From HGM04593 sp045592125 (GTDB lineage Bacteria > Bacteroidota > Bacteroidia > Bacteroidales > Bacteroidaceae), in the NCBI GenBank assembly GCA_045592125.1, contig JAZNUE010000021.1, positions 1 through 15,719 of the forward strand: 15,719 nucleotides of DNA, in the 5' to 3' direction. The position numbers and the translations under genes were made by a program. The notes under the pieces were generated by a model. The model was not told where the DNA came from and did not search any database. It saw only the letters and a list, made by a program, of their open reading frames with translations. Positions 5,777 to 13,898 of this stretch are shown piece by piece. How positions within the stretch are numbered: position 1 is the stretch's first letter; the number at the start of each line of letters is the position of its first letter.

Positions 5777-7861
5777 TTACTCCAAACATTTATTTATTTC
5801 ATTAATCAATGCATCTAAATGTTGTGGGAACGGAGCATCGGAACTGACCAGCTTCCCGTTCTTGTCAAAGAGCATGAATGTAGGGAACCTTGTGACTCCC
5901 AACAGTCGCTCAATAGACTCCTGCTGCTCATAAGGCAGATTATAATGGAATATATTATCACCGTAAAGCCCCAGTTTCTTTACAATCACCTGGCGGACAT
6001 CTTCGGGGGTATTGTTCGCAAAATAGAGATAGACGACCTCCTTGCCTTTAAGTTCATCCTTGACCGCTTGCATATGTTTCAGCTGTTCCTTGCACGGTCC
6101 GCACCACGAGCCCCAGAAATCGGCATATACTACCTTCCCGCGGTGTGGCTCAAGAATTGTTGCAAGCAATGAATCGGCAACAAGTGTCTCAGGAGTAAGG
6201 TCGGCATAATTACGCAAATACCTTACTTCAAGTTCTCCGGCTTCCAAGCGACGGAGATAATTGTTCTGTTCAACAATCACCTGTGCAGGAGCGAAATCTT
6301 CAAGCCCCTCCATTGCTGCCGATATTATGGTATCATTTACAGACTTCTCTTCCGATGCAAGCTGATTATACGTAAGCAAAGAAATTGCATATTTGCAATC
6401 CTCGGCAGGCAGGTGCAAATCCTCAACGACGCGACGAGTCTTCATAATATCGCCAATCAACATACAGTTCTGCTTATTCCACAAAGGCAGAGTATCGACC
6501 TTGTACTTTTCGCATATCTGTGTATAGCGTTTGTCCACAGACTCAAGCCTTTCCACTCTTTTCTTCGCGCTTATGGTATCGCAGACTTTATTCATCGCCA
6601 AAGCCAGTTTCAGACTTGTAAGGTATTCGTACTCATCTAAAGTTCTTTTCTCTTTTTTGCTCAGGTTGATGACACCCAACCGGTCCAGTTCAAGCAATGC
6701 GGCTTTGTCGGGCCAATTGATCCGTACTCCCAAGCCGTTGTCATCGCAATAACTCACATAACTTTTTAACATATATGTAGTGTACCTTCCCAATGTAAGC
6801 GGGTCAGGGATATCGGTTGACAGTTCTTTTACAAGTATAATCAAGTCTTCGGGAGCTTCTTCCAGTTTGCGTCTCCTGAGCATACTCCACATTGCATCCA
6901 ATTGCTCTGCCTTTATATTGGTCCTGTAAAAATATGCAGCCCTTTCATCAAAGCCCGGGTGCTCTTCGATATATTTCTGCAGGCGTATAAGATGGCGTTT
7001 TAGAGTACCTTCGGTATATTTATAAAAAAGACTGAGTGGCGACAGATTATATGAAACCGGCGAATCATATATTCCGTTCTCTCTGTCATAGCTGTAATAT
7101 TCCATAATACTCTTCTGCAAGACAGTATCACTCACCATTATTTCAGGCACGCTATTGTTGCCGTCATAAATGACCTTTACAGTATCACCGGGCCAAGCCA
7201 GCACAGGATATGCTTTTCTACCGGCCTTAAGGTAGAAACATGTAGCATTGAATACAGGGAATGTGTATGTGAAATCATCTGTGAATTCGCAATCCCTATC
7301 CTCAAAACCGTATGGATTGAAGAGAACAACAGGATCGTTGCTGTTTCTAATTTCACACTCCACCCTTATGCTGTCATGTACGTAATTACCAATAAAGGGC
7401 GATTGTGTCATCTTGCCCCATTTCTTGTCTTTACCGATTACCTCTTTCAGGCTGTATTCTTTCAAAGATACACCTTTCAGGTTCCAACCGCTCTTGCCAC
7501 CGTCGAAATCAAAAGAGAGGTCTTCCTTGTCCAACGGTTCAAAAATGAGGACACCTTTCATAAAGCCACATTCAGGCAGGTTTGTTACGTGCCCAATCTC
7601 TACGCCCTCGCTACGCAATAGCTTATAGTGCTTGCCAGTCGTGTTACCGGCAAGCATGGTATTCGCATCAACGGTTATATTCTCTACTGCATAAAAATAG
7701 ACTTCGAGAACGGTAGCTTCTTTATCGGCAATAACCTTTGAAATATCAAAGACTCGGGTATTGATAGTCTCGTAGTAGGGATATTCCACCGTTATGCTCT
7801 CCTGAGCAAAGCCACATACTGTGGCAAATGCAACGATTAAGGTTAAAAATAGTTTTTTCAT
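5777..7861 (-). CDS. TlpA-like periplasmic thioredoxin with large N-terminal region (WCGPC)
   Basis: A 694-residue exported protein. The signal peptide MKKLFLTLIVAFATVCGFAQ is shared almost base for base with four other genes here; cleavage before Gln fits the Bacteroidetes pattern. Residues of about 25-140 form a beta-rich module (NTTGKHYKLLRSEGVEIG, LIFEPLDKEDLSFDFDGG) also present in the next upstream gene. A DUF4369-like part with PVFNATCFYLKAG and WPGDTVKVIYDG follows, then a long helical middle. The C-terminal thioredoxin domain has WCGPC at 586-590, HYNLPYEQQ, cis-Pro at about 660 (RFPTF) and DKNGK. All thioredoxin elements are present, so it is probably redox-active in the periplasm. 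It is the third gene of the four-gene operon, 11 bases after the preceding stop. Its closest relative in the window is the interrupted gene just downstream. Confidence 0.9.
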   Translation of the reverse strand: MKKLFLTLIVAFATVCGFAQESITVEYPYYETINTRVFDISKVIADKEATVLEVYFYAVENITVDANTMLAGNTTGKHYKLLRSEGVEIGHVTNLPECGFMKGVLIFEPLDKEDLSFDFDGGKSGWNLKGVSLKEYSLKEVIGKDKKWGKMTQSPFIGNYVHDSIRVECEIRNSNDPVVLFNPYGFEDRDCEFTDDFTYTFPVFNATCFYLKAGRKAYPVLAWPGDTVKVIYDGNNSVPEIMVSDTVLQKSIMEYYSYDRENGIYDSPVSYNLSPLSLFYKYTEGTLKRHLIRLQKYIEEHPGFDERAAYFYRTNIKAEQLDAMWSMLRRRKLEEAPEDLIILVKELSTDIPDPLTLGRYTTYMLKSYVSYCDDNGLGVRINWPDKAALLELDRLGVINLSKKEKRTLDEYEYLTSLKLALAMNKVCDTISAKKRVERLESVDKRYTQICEKYKVDTLPLWNKQNCMLIGDIMKTRRVVEDLHLPAEDCKYAISLLTYNQLASEEKSVNDTIISAAMEGLEDFAPAQVIVEQNNYLRRLEAGELEVRYLRNYADLTPETLVADSLLATILEPHRGKVVYADFWGSWCGPCKEQLKHMQAVKDELKGKEVVYLYFANNTPEDVRQVIVKKLGLYGDNIFHYNLPYEQQESIERLLGVTRFPTFMLFDKNGKLVSSDAPFPQHLDALINEINKCLE

Positions 7862-7872
7862 TATGTATTCAC

Positions 7873-10179
7873 TTACTTATTTTGCAACAGTTCTCCACTT
7901 ATAAAATTATCGTTCAAAAAGATTCTTCCGTTTTTCTCGTACATAGTACCATCTTTCAACAGAATCTCCATGTGGGGAATACCTGTGAATTGGAATTGAT
8001 AACTCAGAATTTTCCACATATCGGCACTTACACGCAAGTTCTCGCCTTTGATATTGTTTCCGGTAAAAAACTCCGTTACTGCATCTTCGGGGTTGTCATC
8101 TTCGTTACATACATAGACAAAGCGTACCTTGCCTGCATATTTCTCAACCAAATCGCGATGCGTGAGCATTGCTGAACGGCAAGGACCGCATCCAAGCCCC
8201 CAAAAATCTATTATTATCTGCTCGCCCTGGTACTTATCATTCAGAGCCTGTAACCATTTCGCAGCCTCGGGATTCATCTGATTTGCAATGGCACCACCCT
8301 CTTTTTCTGCTACCAGCTTACGGAATTTCATCAAAGCATTTGTTGCAATAAGAGGATTTGTCAGTAGAGGCATCTTGCCTATAAGGTCTTCCATCATCTC
8401 TTCAACATCCTCATCGTTGCCAATTTCAACCATCGCTCTTTGCAACAACATGCAGTTACCAATGCCAAGCCTTTCTTCTATTTTATTTAAAGCAGAACGA
8501 TAGATATAACCTTTTGATGGTATTGAATCGTAACCAACAGCAGAGGCTGCATCTATAATTTTCTCATTATACTTGGCGGTATAGTGCGGACCATAGCTCA
8601 GTTGCATAAGAACACCACTCAGTTCTCTGTCCGTTTCGTAGCCTTCAAACTCAGGACGTGCCCGGAATGTACTATTCGTATAATCGTTAACGAAATGAAC
8701 ATAATAAACAAAATATACGTCAAAAGCAAAGCGGTTAAACACAACCCAATTCTGTCTGTGGCAGAAAAGATAATTATTATCGAGGATATATTTTCGGAGA
8801 AGTTCGTCTTTGAGGAAAGAGTAATATCGTGGCAATGATATTGATGCTTCGCAATACGATGAGATGTCCATAATATCTATAAACAGATTGTTTACAACAT
8901 TTGTGACTATGATATCCTTTGCTATAGGTGATAGTGGATATTTGGCAAGAATGTCGGGAGCCTGTTCACAGATGGTTGCGAAATATGGTGTTGCCTTCTC
9001 GGCAAAAGCATAGGCTGTACTATCCGTAGCACTATGTTTTTTATAATTATCGGCATCGAGTTCTGCCAGCCCAACCTCTCGTTCAAATTCCTGTTCCAAC
9101 AACCCAGACCAACGTGTCAATTGTGCCGACAAACTATTGCTCAACACTGTTGGAGCATATCCCGTGTATATGCTACGCTCACCCTCTACAACATCACAAC
9201 ACATAACAACGGTGTCACCCGGCACAACAAAAACGGTCGAGTTTATCGGTTCCTGGAACCAAATATATTGCGGATGAGGAATGTCCAATTCTGCTTGAAA
9301 AGTTCCGTCACGATTAATTGTAACCAATTCGGGAGTTCCTGTATCTTTTCCAAAATTATTATATACCAGAACTTTAATCAGTTTTTCCTCTTTGGTATCT
9401 ACCATCTTGTTCACCACCGCACCCTTCACAACCACTTTGCCTGGAGTAAAGAAGAACGGTGTTGCACGGTCAGGGTTAAATGCATACTCTACCGGTTCCA
9501 CAGCCTGCTGTTTGCGTGTAAGCATTATGCCCTTGCCTTTTCTTTCGCTCTTCAAAAGCAGAATTCCATCTTTCTTATACACGGCAAACAGTTGTCGTGT
9601 TTTACCGGTAGCCTTGATGTTTATTGTAATGTCATTGCCTCGCTTTTCGATATTGTATTTCCACACTTCACCATCGTAAAGCATTTTATCACGGATAAAG
9701 GCAACAACTACATTACCGGGATTGCCGACCTCCTCCCAACTGCCATTAAGTAAATTTGCATCGGGCCGCAGGGAGATACCACATATCTCGAAAGGTTTAC
9801 TTTCAACACCTTCGTAAAAATCAATGCTTGTATCTTCATTGCTTACCGGCTCAAAATAGAGTTTGAAATCCAAACGGTTGCTTATGGGCATGAATGTCTC
9901 CTTGTCCATTTCAATACCATCGGCACGCAAGAATTTATAAACCTTGCCCGTATTGTTGCCCTTGAGATAACAGCTGCTGCATATCTTTACCCAATAGTTA
10001 TGCATGTACCAAAAAGAGGCAGAAACAACAGTTTCGCTCTTATTTACCTCAATTCGGGTAAATTCAATAGATGATGTGTTTGTACTTTCATAATTGGGAT
10101 TTTCCACAATGCGTGGTTTCTGTGCAAAGCCACACACGGTGGCAAATGCAACGATTAAGGTTAAAATTAGTTTTTTCAT
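7873..10179 (-). CDS. TlpA-like periplasmic thioredoxin with large N-terminal region (GCGPC)
   Basis: A 768-residue protein from the ATG at 10179, chosen because it aligns with the shared signal peptide (MKKLILTLIVAFATVCGFAQ); an ATG two codons earlier (10185) is also possible. The N-terminal module (NNTGKVYKFLRADGIEMD, LYFEPVSNEDTSIDFYEG) is homologous to that of the 5777-7861 gene. Next come a segment with NGSWEEVGNPGNVVVAFIRD, possibly an extra beta domain, and a DUF4369-like part with INRDGTFQAELDIPHPQYIW and VPGDTVVMC. A helical middle and a thioredoxin domain end the protein. The active site is DFWGLGCGPC at about 664-667, with the usual Trp before the first Cys replaced by Gly, and cis-Pro in TGIPHM at about 735. 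It lacks the HYNLP phrase of its neighbour and resembles the 13899-15470 gene there. It is the largest member of the array and second in its operon, 20 bases after the preceding stop. Confidence 0.9.
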   Translation of the reverse strand: MKKLILTLIVAFATVCGFAQKPRIVENPNYESTNTSSIEFTRIEVNKSETVVSASFWYMHNYWVKICSSCYLKGNNTGKVYKFLRADGIEMDKETFMPISNRLDFKLYFEPVSNEDTSIDFYEGVESKPFEICGISLRPDANLLNGSWEEVGNPGNVVVAFIRDKMLYDGEVWKYNIEKRGNDITINIKATGKTRQLFAVYKKDGILLLKSERKGKGIMLTRKQQAVEPVEYAFNPDRATPFFFTPGKVVVKGAVVNKMVDTKEEKLIKVLVYNNFGKDTGTPELVTINRDGTFQAELDIPHPQYIWFQEPINSTVFVVPGDTVVMCCDVVEGERSIYTGYAPTVLSNSLSAQLTRWSGLLEQEFEREVGLAELDADNYKKHSATDSTAYAFAEKATPYFATICEQAPDILAKYPLSPIAKDIIVTNVVNNLFIDIMDISSYCEASISLPRYYSFLKDELLRKYILDNNYLFCHRQNWVVFNRFAFDVYFVYYVHFVNDYTNSTFRARPEFEGYETDRELSGVLMQLSYGPHYTAKYNEKIIDAASAVGYDSIPSKGYIYRSALNKIEERLGIGNCMLLQRAMVEIGNDEDVEEMMEDLIGKMPLLTNPLIATNALMKFRKLVAEKEGGAIANQMNPEAAKWLQALNDKYQGEQIIIDFWGLGCGPCRSAMLTHRDLVEKYAGKVRFVYVCNEDDNPEDAVTEFFTGNNIKGENLRVSADMWKILSYQFQFTGIPHMEILLKDGTMYEKNGRIFLNDNFISGELLQNK

Positions 10180-10199
10180 AACCATTTTATGCTTACAAA

Positions 10200-11468
10200 T
10201 TATAATCTTTCTTTTAGTATCTGTTCTACCTCCTCGGCGGTTGCTCCTATTACAAGAATAGTTCCGTCTTTATCTACAAGGAACACCTCTCCGCCACCCC
10301 TAATGCCGTACCGTTCCCAAATATTGTCCACACCTCGCAGTGCCAACAGGTTGAGCCAAGGATAACCGTCTTTCTCCACGGCAAGCCTCATATCTTCGCT
10401 TTCCAATTCGCTTGCCACTCCAACGACAGTGAATCCCTTATCCTTGTATTTGTTGTACAATGGAATAAAGCTCATCGATTGACGTCTGCAGGGACCGCAC
10501 CAGGATGCCCAAAAGTCAATAATTGCGATCTTGCCCTCAATCTCTTTCGAGAGCGTGTGGTTTTCTCCATTGAGGTCAGGAAGAGTAAAGTCAATTACTC
10601 GTGAGCCTACACGCACATCCATCGATGACACCCAATTCCGCAAGGCTATTGCCATATTATTTGTGGGATACCTGGCATCATACACACGCTTGAACACATC
10701 CACGTATGGCTGTTTGGTGGCATTGTCCTTGTTATAAAGCCTGTATCTTACCTGGTTGAGCAGATAAAGTCCTACCAGGTTCGGGTTGTTCGTGATGTAG
10801 TCAAGTTCATATGCATACTCCTCTTTTCTTAACTCTTCTCCTTTCGCCATAAATACCTTGTACTCCGGCGTATAAAGGCGGTTTTCTTTCTCTAACAGCT
10901 CTATTTTCTCGCTAAGGCTATTTAACGAATCGCGGTCTTCACATTCATCGTACAGTTTCTTGAGTGCTGCCCCTTCAGCTGTTAAAAGTTTTCCTGCTTT
11001 CTCCAAAGCAGCCTCCTCCTGTCTCATAGGCAAGTAGAACCTTTCTTCAATGTCTTTATTGTAGGCTATCAGCTCTTTGTTGAGCGGTGTCTCGGAACGC
11101 ATAGCTGGAAGCGGAGCATCGTCTATTGCATAGCCATAGAACGTCGCATGAATATCTCCCTCCTCGGCAAAGAAATCCAGCGGCATCCAACAACCATTGT
11201 TGTAATCCTCACAAGCAAACAGCTGATAGAATTCAGGAGCGTCGATATAAAGGTCATGAGAGAAATGCCCATCCTTTACCAAGATGGTATCTACGGGCAC
11301 TACCCTTGGGTCGCCATCACCAATAATGAGCAATATCCGAGTGAAAGAACTCTCCTTTACCTCTCCCTCAATGTGGCAATGTAGTTTTTTGTTATAGTCT
11401 ATGCACTCCTGTGCAAAGCCACATACAGTGACAAATGCAACGATTAAGGTTAAAAATAGTTTTTTCAT
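10200..11468 (-). CDS. DUF4369-TlpA thioredoxin lacking the cis-proline (WCGPC)
   Basis: A 422-residue protein from the ATG at 11468, where the shared signal peptide begins (MKKLFLTLIVAFVTVCGFAQ); a longer frame to 11507 would add 13 non-signal residues. The mature part is the standard compact DUF4369 (about 25-120) plus a helical linker rich in Glu/Lys (about 130-260), then a TlpA/AhpC-TSA type domain (IIDFWASWCGPCRRQSMSF, CGPC at 324-327, VVGVASE, YPWLNLL). The residue normally occupied by cis-proline (GIRGIPxxFLVDKDG) is Gly: the protein reads GIRGGGEVFLVDKDG, about 388-402. Loss of cis-Pro in thioredoxins is known to alter substrate release and allow metal binding at the CXXC; here that consequence is inference. 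It is the first gene after promoter P2, with about 115 nt of leader, and the closest in this window to widespread DUF4369 thioredoxins. Confidence 0.92.
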   Translation of the reverse strand: MKKLFLTLIVAFVTVCGFAQECIDYNKKLHCHIEGEVKESSFTRILLIIGDGDPRVVPVDTILVKDGHFSHDLYIDAPEFYQLFACEDYNNGCWMPLDFFAEEGDIHATFYGYAIDDAPLPAMRSETPLNKELIAYNKDIEERFYLPMRQEEAALEKAGKLLTAEGAALKKLYDECEDRDSLNSLSEKIELLEKENRLYTPEYKVFMAKGEELRKEEYAYELDYITNNPNLVGLYLLNQVRYRLYNKDNATKQPYVDVFKRVYDARYPTNNMAIALRNWVSSMDVRVGSRVIDFTLPDLNGENHTLSKEIEGKIAIIDFWASWCGPCRRQSMSFIPLYNKYKDKGFTVVGVASELESEDMRLAVEKDGYPWLNLLALRGVDNIWERYGIRGGGEVFLVDKDGTILVIGATAEEVEQILKERL

Positions 11469-11482
11469 ATTATTCGGTTTAT

Positions 11483-11617
11483 TTTGAATCTGTTTAAAAT
11501 TTTGCAATTATAATAATATCGGCTAACAGTTTTACCCCCCCTGTTAATAAATGTTAATATAGCATATAAAGCGAATGTTTATACCTATAAGACGGATAGG
11601 ATGCCTATTTGTTACAA
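11483..11617 (-). repeat. Duplicated promoter-leader module, copy before the four-gene operon
   Basis: This segment is nearly identical to 15483-15610. Both hold the ECF promoter and most of the 5' untranslated leader. The only substantial difference is a short indel in a hairpin loop (11524-11546): the stem UAACAG/CUGUUA is kept, with an 11-base G-rich loop here versus a 3-base loop in the other copy. The identity ends a few bases before the start codon, with different sequence up to the ATG. Confidence 0.93.
11583..11617 (-). promoter_or_regulatory. ECF-sigma-type promoter P2, upstream of the four-gene thioredoxin operon
   Basis: On the minus strand TGTAAC (11616-11611), 16 bases, then CGTCTTATAGGT (11594-11583). 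It is the same architecture as before the sigma operon (1665-1699). The spacer carries a small inverted repeat, ATAGG-CAT-CCTAT, absent from the sigma promoter. The start of transcription would be near 11580-11586. Confidence 0.8.
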
Positions 11618-11728
11618 CCTTACAGCACAAAATTATGCAATAAAATCCATAGGGCTCTGCCATACAATACTTTTAACAAGTATCAGCTCTATTTCCATTG
11701 CAAAACTACGCAGACAAAAGTTTTCCAC

Positions 11729-11766
11729 GAAAAAAGCGAGCCACAAATTTTACTTTGTAACTCGCT
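11729..11766 (-). terminator. Rho-independent terminator after the small ORF
   Basis: On the minus strand AGCGAG (11766-11761) pairs with CTCGCT (11740-11735), and ACAAA with TTTGT inside, separated by a 2x2 mismatch; loop of 6. A run of T follows (11735-11730). It lies about 60 bases beyond the stop of the small ORF at 11827-11973 and upstream of promoter P2, so it insulates the four-gene operon from upstream transcription. Confidence 0.7.
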
Positions 11767-11826
11767 GATTATCTTTATAATAAATAAAATTTAGTTTTCT
11801 TATTCGAAAGTCTGTCTTGAAAAAGT

Positions 11827-11973
11827 TTACTCCGGCCTGTTTTTGAGCAGATTTTGCAGGAATTTTGAGAGGTTGGTATCACTCTCTACCAGTCCAAGCT
11901 TTTGGCGTACCTCGCTGCTGTCTTTGTAGTGGCGACTGAGGTTGGTATAAGTCTTGATCTCCTTACCTTTCAT
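11827..11973 (-). CDS. Small protein of unknown function (48 residues), possibly a gene fragment
   Basis: A 48-codon frame from ATG 11973 to TAA 11827, reading MKGKEIKTYTNLSRHYKDSS and ending in LLKNRPE. Charge and helix pattern are protein-like, and a terminator sits downstream, both supporting real coding. The frame is open further upstream to another ATG at 12006 (59 residues), but that stretch overlaps the PIN-like fragment on the other strand. I do not recognise the family. It may be an intact small protein or the 3' end of a longer gene cut at about 11975. Confidence 0.45.
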   Translation of the reverse strand: MKGKEIKTYTNLSRHYKDSSEVRQKLGLVESDTNLSKFLQNLLKNRPE

Positions 11974-11974
11974 A

Positions 11975-12151
11975 CCTATAGAAACAAATGTGACTGTTAA
12001 AGGCATTGTATATGTATTTGACTATTTGGTAGAAACAAAAATACTCTCACCTCAATTAGCGATAACAAAGATACAGAATTTAATGAATATCAATGCCCGA
12101 TTGCCAAAAACGGTAATTCAAGAACGCATAGAAAAGTGGAGCAATACATAA
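11975..12151 (+). pseudogene. C-terminal fragment resembling a PIN-domain (DUF3368-type) protein
   Basis: The plus-strand frame ending at TAA 12151 contains NVTVKGIVYVFDYLVETKIL followed by a helix ending RLPKTVIQERIEKW. This matches the general form of DUF3368/PIN toxin C-termini (VTGTLGVLLxAKxxGxI ... RISxxLYxxIL). Only about 50 residues remain. The acidic active-site residues of the N-terminal part are missing, and the only in-frame start is a TTG at 11954. A terminator overlaps its stop codon, supporting a genuine gene 3' end. It is probably the relic of a VapC-like toxin. It is the only plus-strand coding signal in the window. Recognition is by pattern only. Confidence 0.42.
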
Positions 12152-12163
12152 GGCTCCACTTTT
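12132..12163. terminator. Strong hairpin terminator, probably bidirectional
   Basis: AAAAGTGGAGC (12132-12142) pairs with GCTCCACTTTT (12153-12163) over a 10-base loop. T-runs follow on the plus strand, and TTTT on the minus strand. It serves the plus-strand PIN-like fragment, whose stop lies in the loop, and it lies 24 bases beyond the stop of the three-gene thioredoxin operon ending at 12188. Confidence 0.8.
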
Positions 12164-12187
12164 TTACGTATTACAAAACTCCTATAA

Positions 12188-12700
12188 TCACAACGCTTTT
12201 ATAAGGTTTTCAAGTTTATCGAGGTCGCGAGCATCTACTTCAATGTCAAGTATATTACCGCTCCTGTCCACAACTTTATAGAACGGATAGCCGTCAATCT
12301 TAAGATATTCCCCAACTGCGCGCTGCTGTATATCAGGTAAATTATAGTGATAGACATTCTCACCTGTGACATTGAACATTTTTATTGTGTTCTCCCACGT
12401 TTCAATTGGGCTCTGATTTGCCAGGTAGAGATAAGCGACATCGTATTTGTTCAGGCGTGCATACTCCTTCTGTGATTCTGACAGTGCTTCTCTGCAAGGG
12501 GCACACCACGTTCCCCATACATCTATGATGACAACCTTTCCTTTCAAGGGCTCAAGCAACTTGCGCAGTATCTCTTCGCCATCGGAAAGGCCTGCAACAA
12601 CGTTGTGGCTACGCAGGCTTGCAGCGTGATGCTGTTCGCCGTTCATTATGTATCTTTTACTTTTGTTGGCTAACCAATCATTCCTTATTGATGTATTCAT
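12188..12700 (-). CDS. Thioredoxin-fold domain protein without signal peptide (WCAPC), 5'-truncated paralogue
   Basis: A 170-residue frame from the ATG at 12700 (a TTG one codon earlier is also open). It is essentially a bare thioredoxin domain: VVIIDVWGTWCAPC with WCAPC at 65-69, YLYLANQS, ENVYHYNLPDIQQ, cis-Pro in DGYPFY at about 139, and DRSGN. The 60 residues before it correspond to the end of the helical middle region of the 4170-5753 and 5777-7861 genes. The signal peptide and N-terminal beta domains of its relatives are missing, so the product would be cytoplasmic unless exported otherwise. The start overlaps the stop of the preceding gene by 23 bases, which suggests translational coupling or a deletion that fused a 5'-truncated gene onto it. 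Pseudogene status is possible, though the thioredoxin core is intact. Confidence 0.8.
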   Translation of the reverse strand: MNTSIRNDWLANKSKRYIMNGEQHHAASLRSHNVVAGLSDGEEILRKLLEPLKGKVVIIDVWGTWCAPCREALSESQKEYARLNKYDVAYLYLANQSPIETWENTIKMFNVTGENVYHYNLPDIQQRAVGEYLKIDGYPFYKVVDRSGNILDIEVDARDLDKLENLIKAL

Positions 12701-13874
12701 CAACTTTCTGTTTTAAGCTGTCTTCGTGGTAACCGGTCCATTGTTCAAGAACAATGCCTTCGGGTGAGATTAGTGTATAGCAGGGAATGCTGCGCTGCTC
12801 GTATTGAGCATAAATACCGCTTTGCCCTTTAAGGTCATTCCAATTATTCCAGCTCATACGGTGTTTCTCCGATGCTATCTTCCAAGTATCCTTGTTGTCG
12901 ATGCAGATGCTTACAATGTTCAGTTTCTCCTTGTAGGTGGTGGCAAGTTCCTCCATTTCCGGAATGGCCATAATACAGGGAGTGCAACCGCTTGACCAAA
13001 AGTCAATCAATATGTATTTCCCTTTCAATTCGGCAAGATGATGCTTATTCCCCTCAAGGTCGAAGAACTCTGCATCGGCTATCTCCTTGCCAATTTCAAC
13101 ATGTTGTGGCGGAAAGAGCATTGCAAATGCATCCTGAGCCAACCTCTCTTGTTTCTGTTCTTCGGTCAAACTATTGTATAAGGCAATAACCTTTTCAGTG
13201 TAAGGATAGTCTTTCTCATACTTGGAACTTCCGGCTAACAAAAATAGCCTGTCCAACCAAACGGCATCCACTTCCGTTTCTTTCATTCTACGGATTTCAT
13301 TGGCTTGAATTTGAATGCACATTGCATATTCCGCATTTCTTATGCTGTCAAATTTTTCTTGACAATATGGCTGTTGCTTTTCTTGCGGAAGTTGCATTGA
13401 TTCTTTCCAAATCTCAAATTGGTACAATTGGCCTCTTTGAATAGCATCATACAACTCGCGTGAATCATTAAGGAATGTTTGCCAAGAAGCATTCTCCGGT
13501 GCGTTACCTTCTACTCTCCAAGTATAAATCAGGGTATTGTCACCTGTAACCTTTATACTGTCTCCGGGAGAAGCCCAAAGCCTGAGACTCATCATTGGGA
13601 ACTCCTTGCTATGATAACAGCCAAGTCCCAATTCCTCCTTTGAGAGATTAGTAGATTTAACCCTGAAATGGAATCTGCCATCAATAATGGTGTCTGTTGT
13701 GATTGTCCATATCAGATTATCCTCCAAACGGGACAACTCGATAATGGTACTATCAGGTACATTCTTCAATTCGCCCATTATCTCATAATAACAAGCATCA
13801 GCTGGCTCAACATCCTGTGCAAAGCCACATACGTTGACAAATGCGACGACAAGGGTTAAGAATAGTTTTTTCAT
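12678..13874 (-). CDS. DUF4369-TlpA periplasmic thioredoxin (GCTPC)
   Basis: A 398-residue exported protein. The signal peptide MKKLFLTLVVAFVNVCGFAQ is a slightly diverged copy of the shared one. A DUF4369-like domain of about 25-125 (IMGELKNVPDSTIIELSRLE, DGRFHFRV, WASPGDSIKVTGDN) is followed by a helical linker with many Gln/Glu, then the TlpA domain. The active site is ILIDFWSSGCTPCIMAIPEM, CTPC at 297-300, with Gly in place of the usual Trp. Cis-Pro is present at about 364 (RSIPCY), with an unusual Cys right after it. Between them SICIDNKDTWKIA matches the AhpC/TSA-type insertion of TlpA-like proteins. It is the middle gene of the three-gene operon: 24 bases after the preceding stop, and overlapping the next gene by 23 bases. 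Confidence 0.92.
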   Translation of the reverse strand: MKKLFLTLVVAFVNVCGFAQDVEPADACYYEIMGELKNVPDSTIIELSRLEDNLIWTITTDTIIDGRFHFRVKSTNLSKEELGLGCYHSKEFPMMSLRLWASPGDSIKVTGDNTLIYTWRVEGNAPENASWQTFLNDSRELYDAIQRGQLYQFEIWKESMQLPQEKQQPYCQEKFDSIRNAEYAMCIQIQANEIRRMKETEVDAVWLDRLFLLAGSSKYEKDYPYTEKVIALYNSLTEEQKQERLAQDAFAMLFPPQHVEIGKEIADAEFFDLEGNKHHLAELKGKYILIDFWSSGCTPCIMAIPEMEELATTYKEKLNIVSICIDNKDTWKIASEKHRMSWNNWNDLKGQSGIYAQYEQRSIPCYTLISPEGIVLEQWTGYHEDSLKQKVDEYINKE

Positions 13875-13898
13875 ATTCAGTTTATGTTGTTTATTGCT

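Noticed and set aside
7802..7861. Cys in the shared signal peptide (ATVCGFAQ) as a lipoprotein attachment site
   Set aside because: Val directly before Cys does not fit the lipobox (Gly/Ala/Ser expected), while cleavage before Gln after FA fits signal peptidase I in Bacteroidetes. Only the 4170-5753 gene has a proper lipobox.
9034..9753. Long plus-strand frame of 239 codons antisense to the 7873-10179 gene
   Set aside because: Cys/His/Phe/Ile-rich composition with no domain pattern; it is the shadow of the strongly supported gene on the other strand. The same applies to the frame at 14646-15392.
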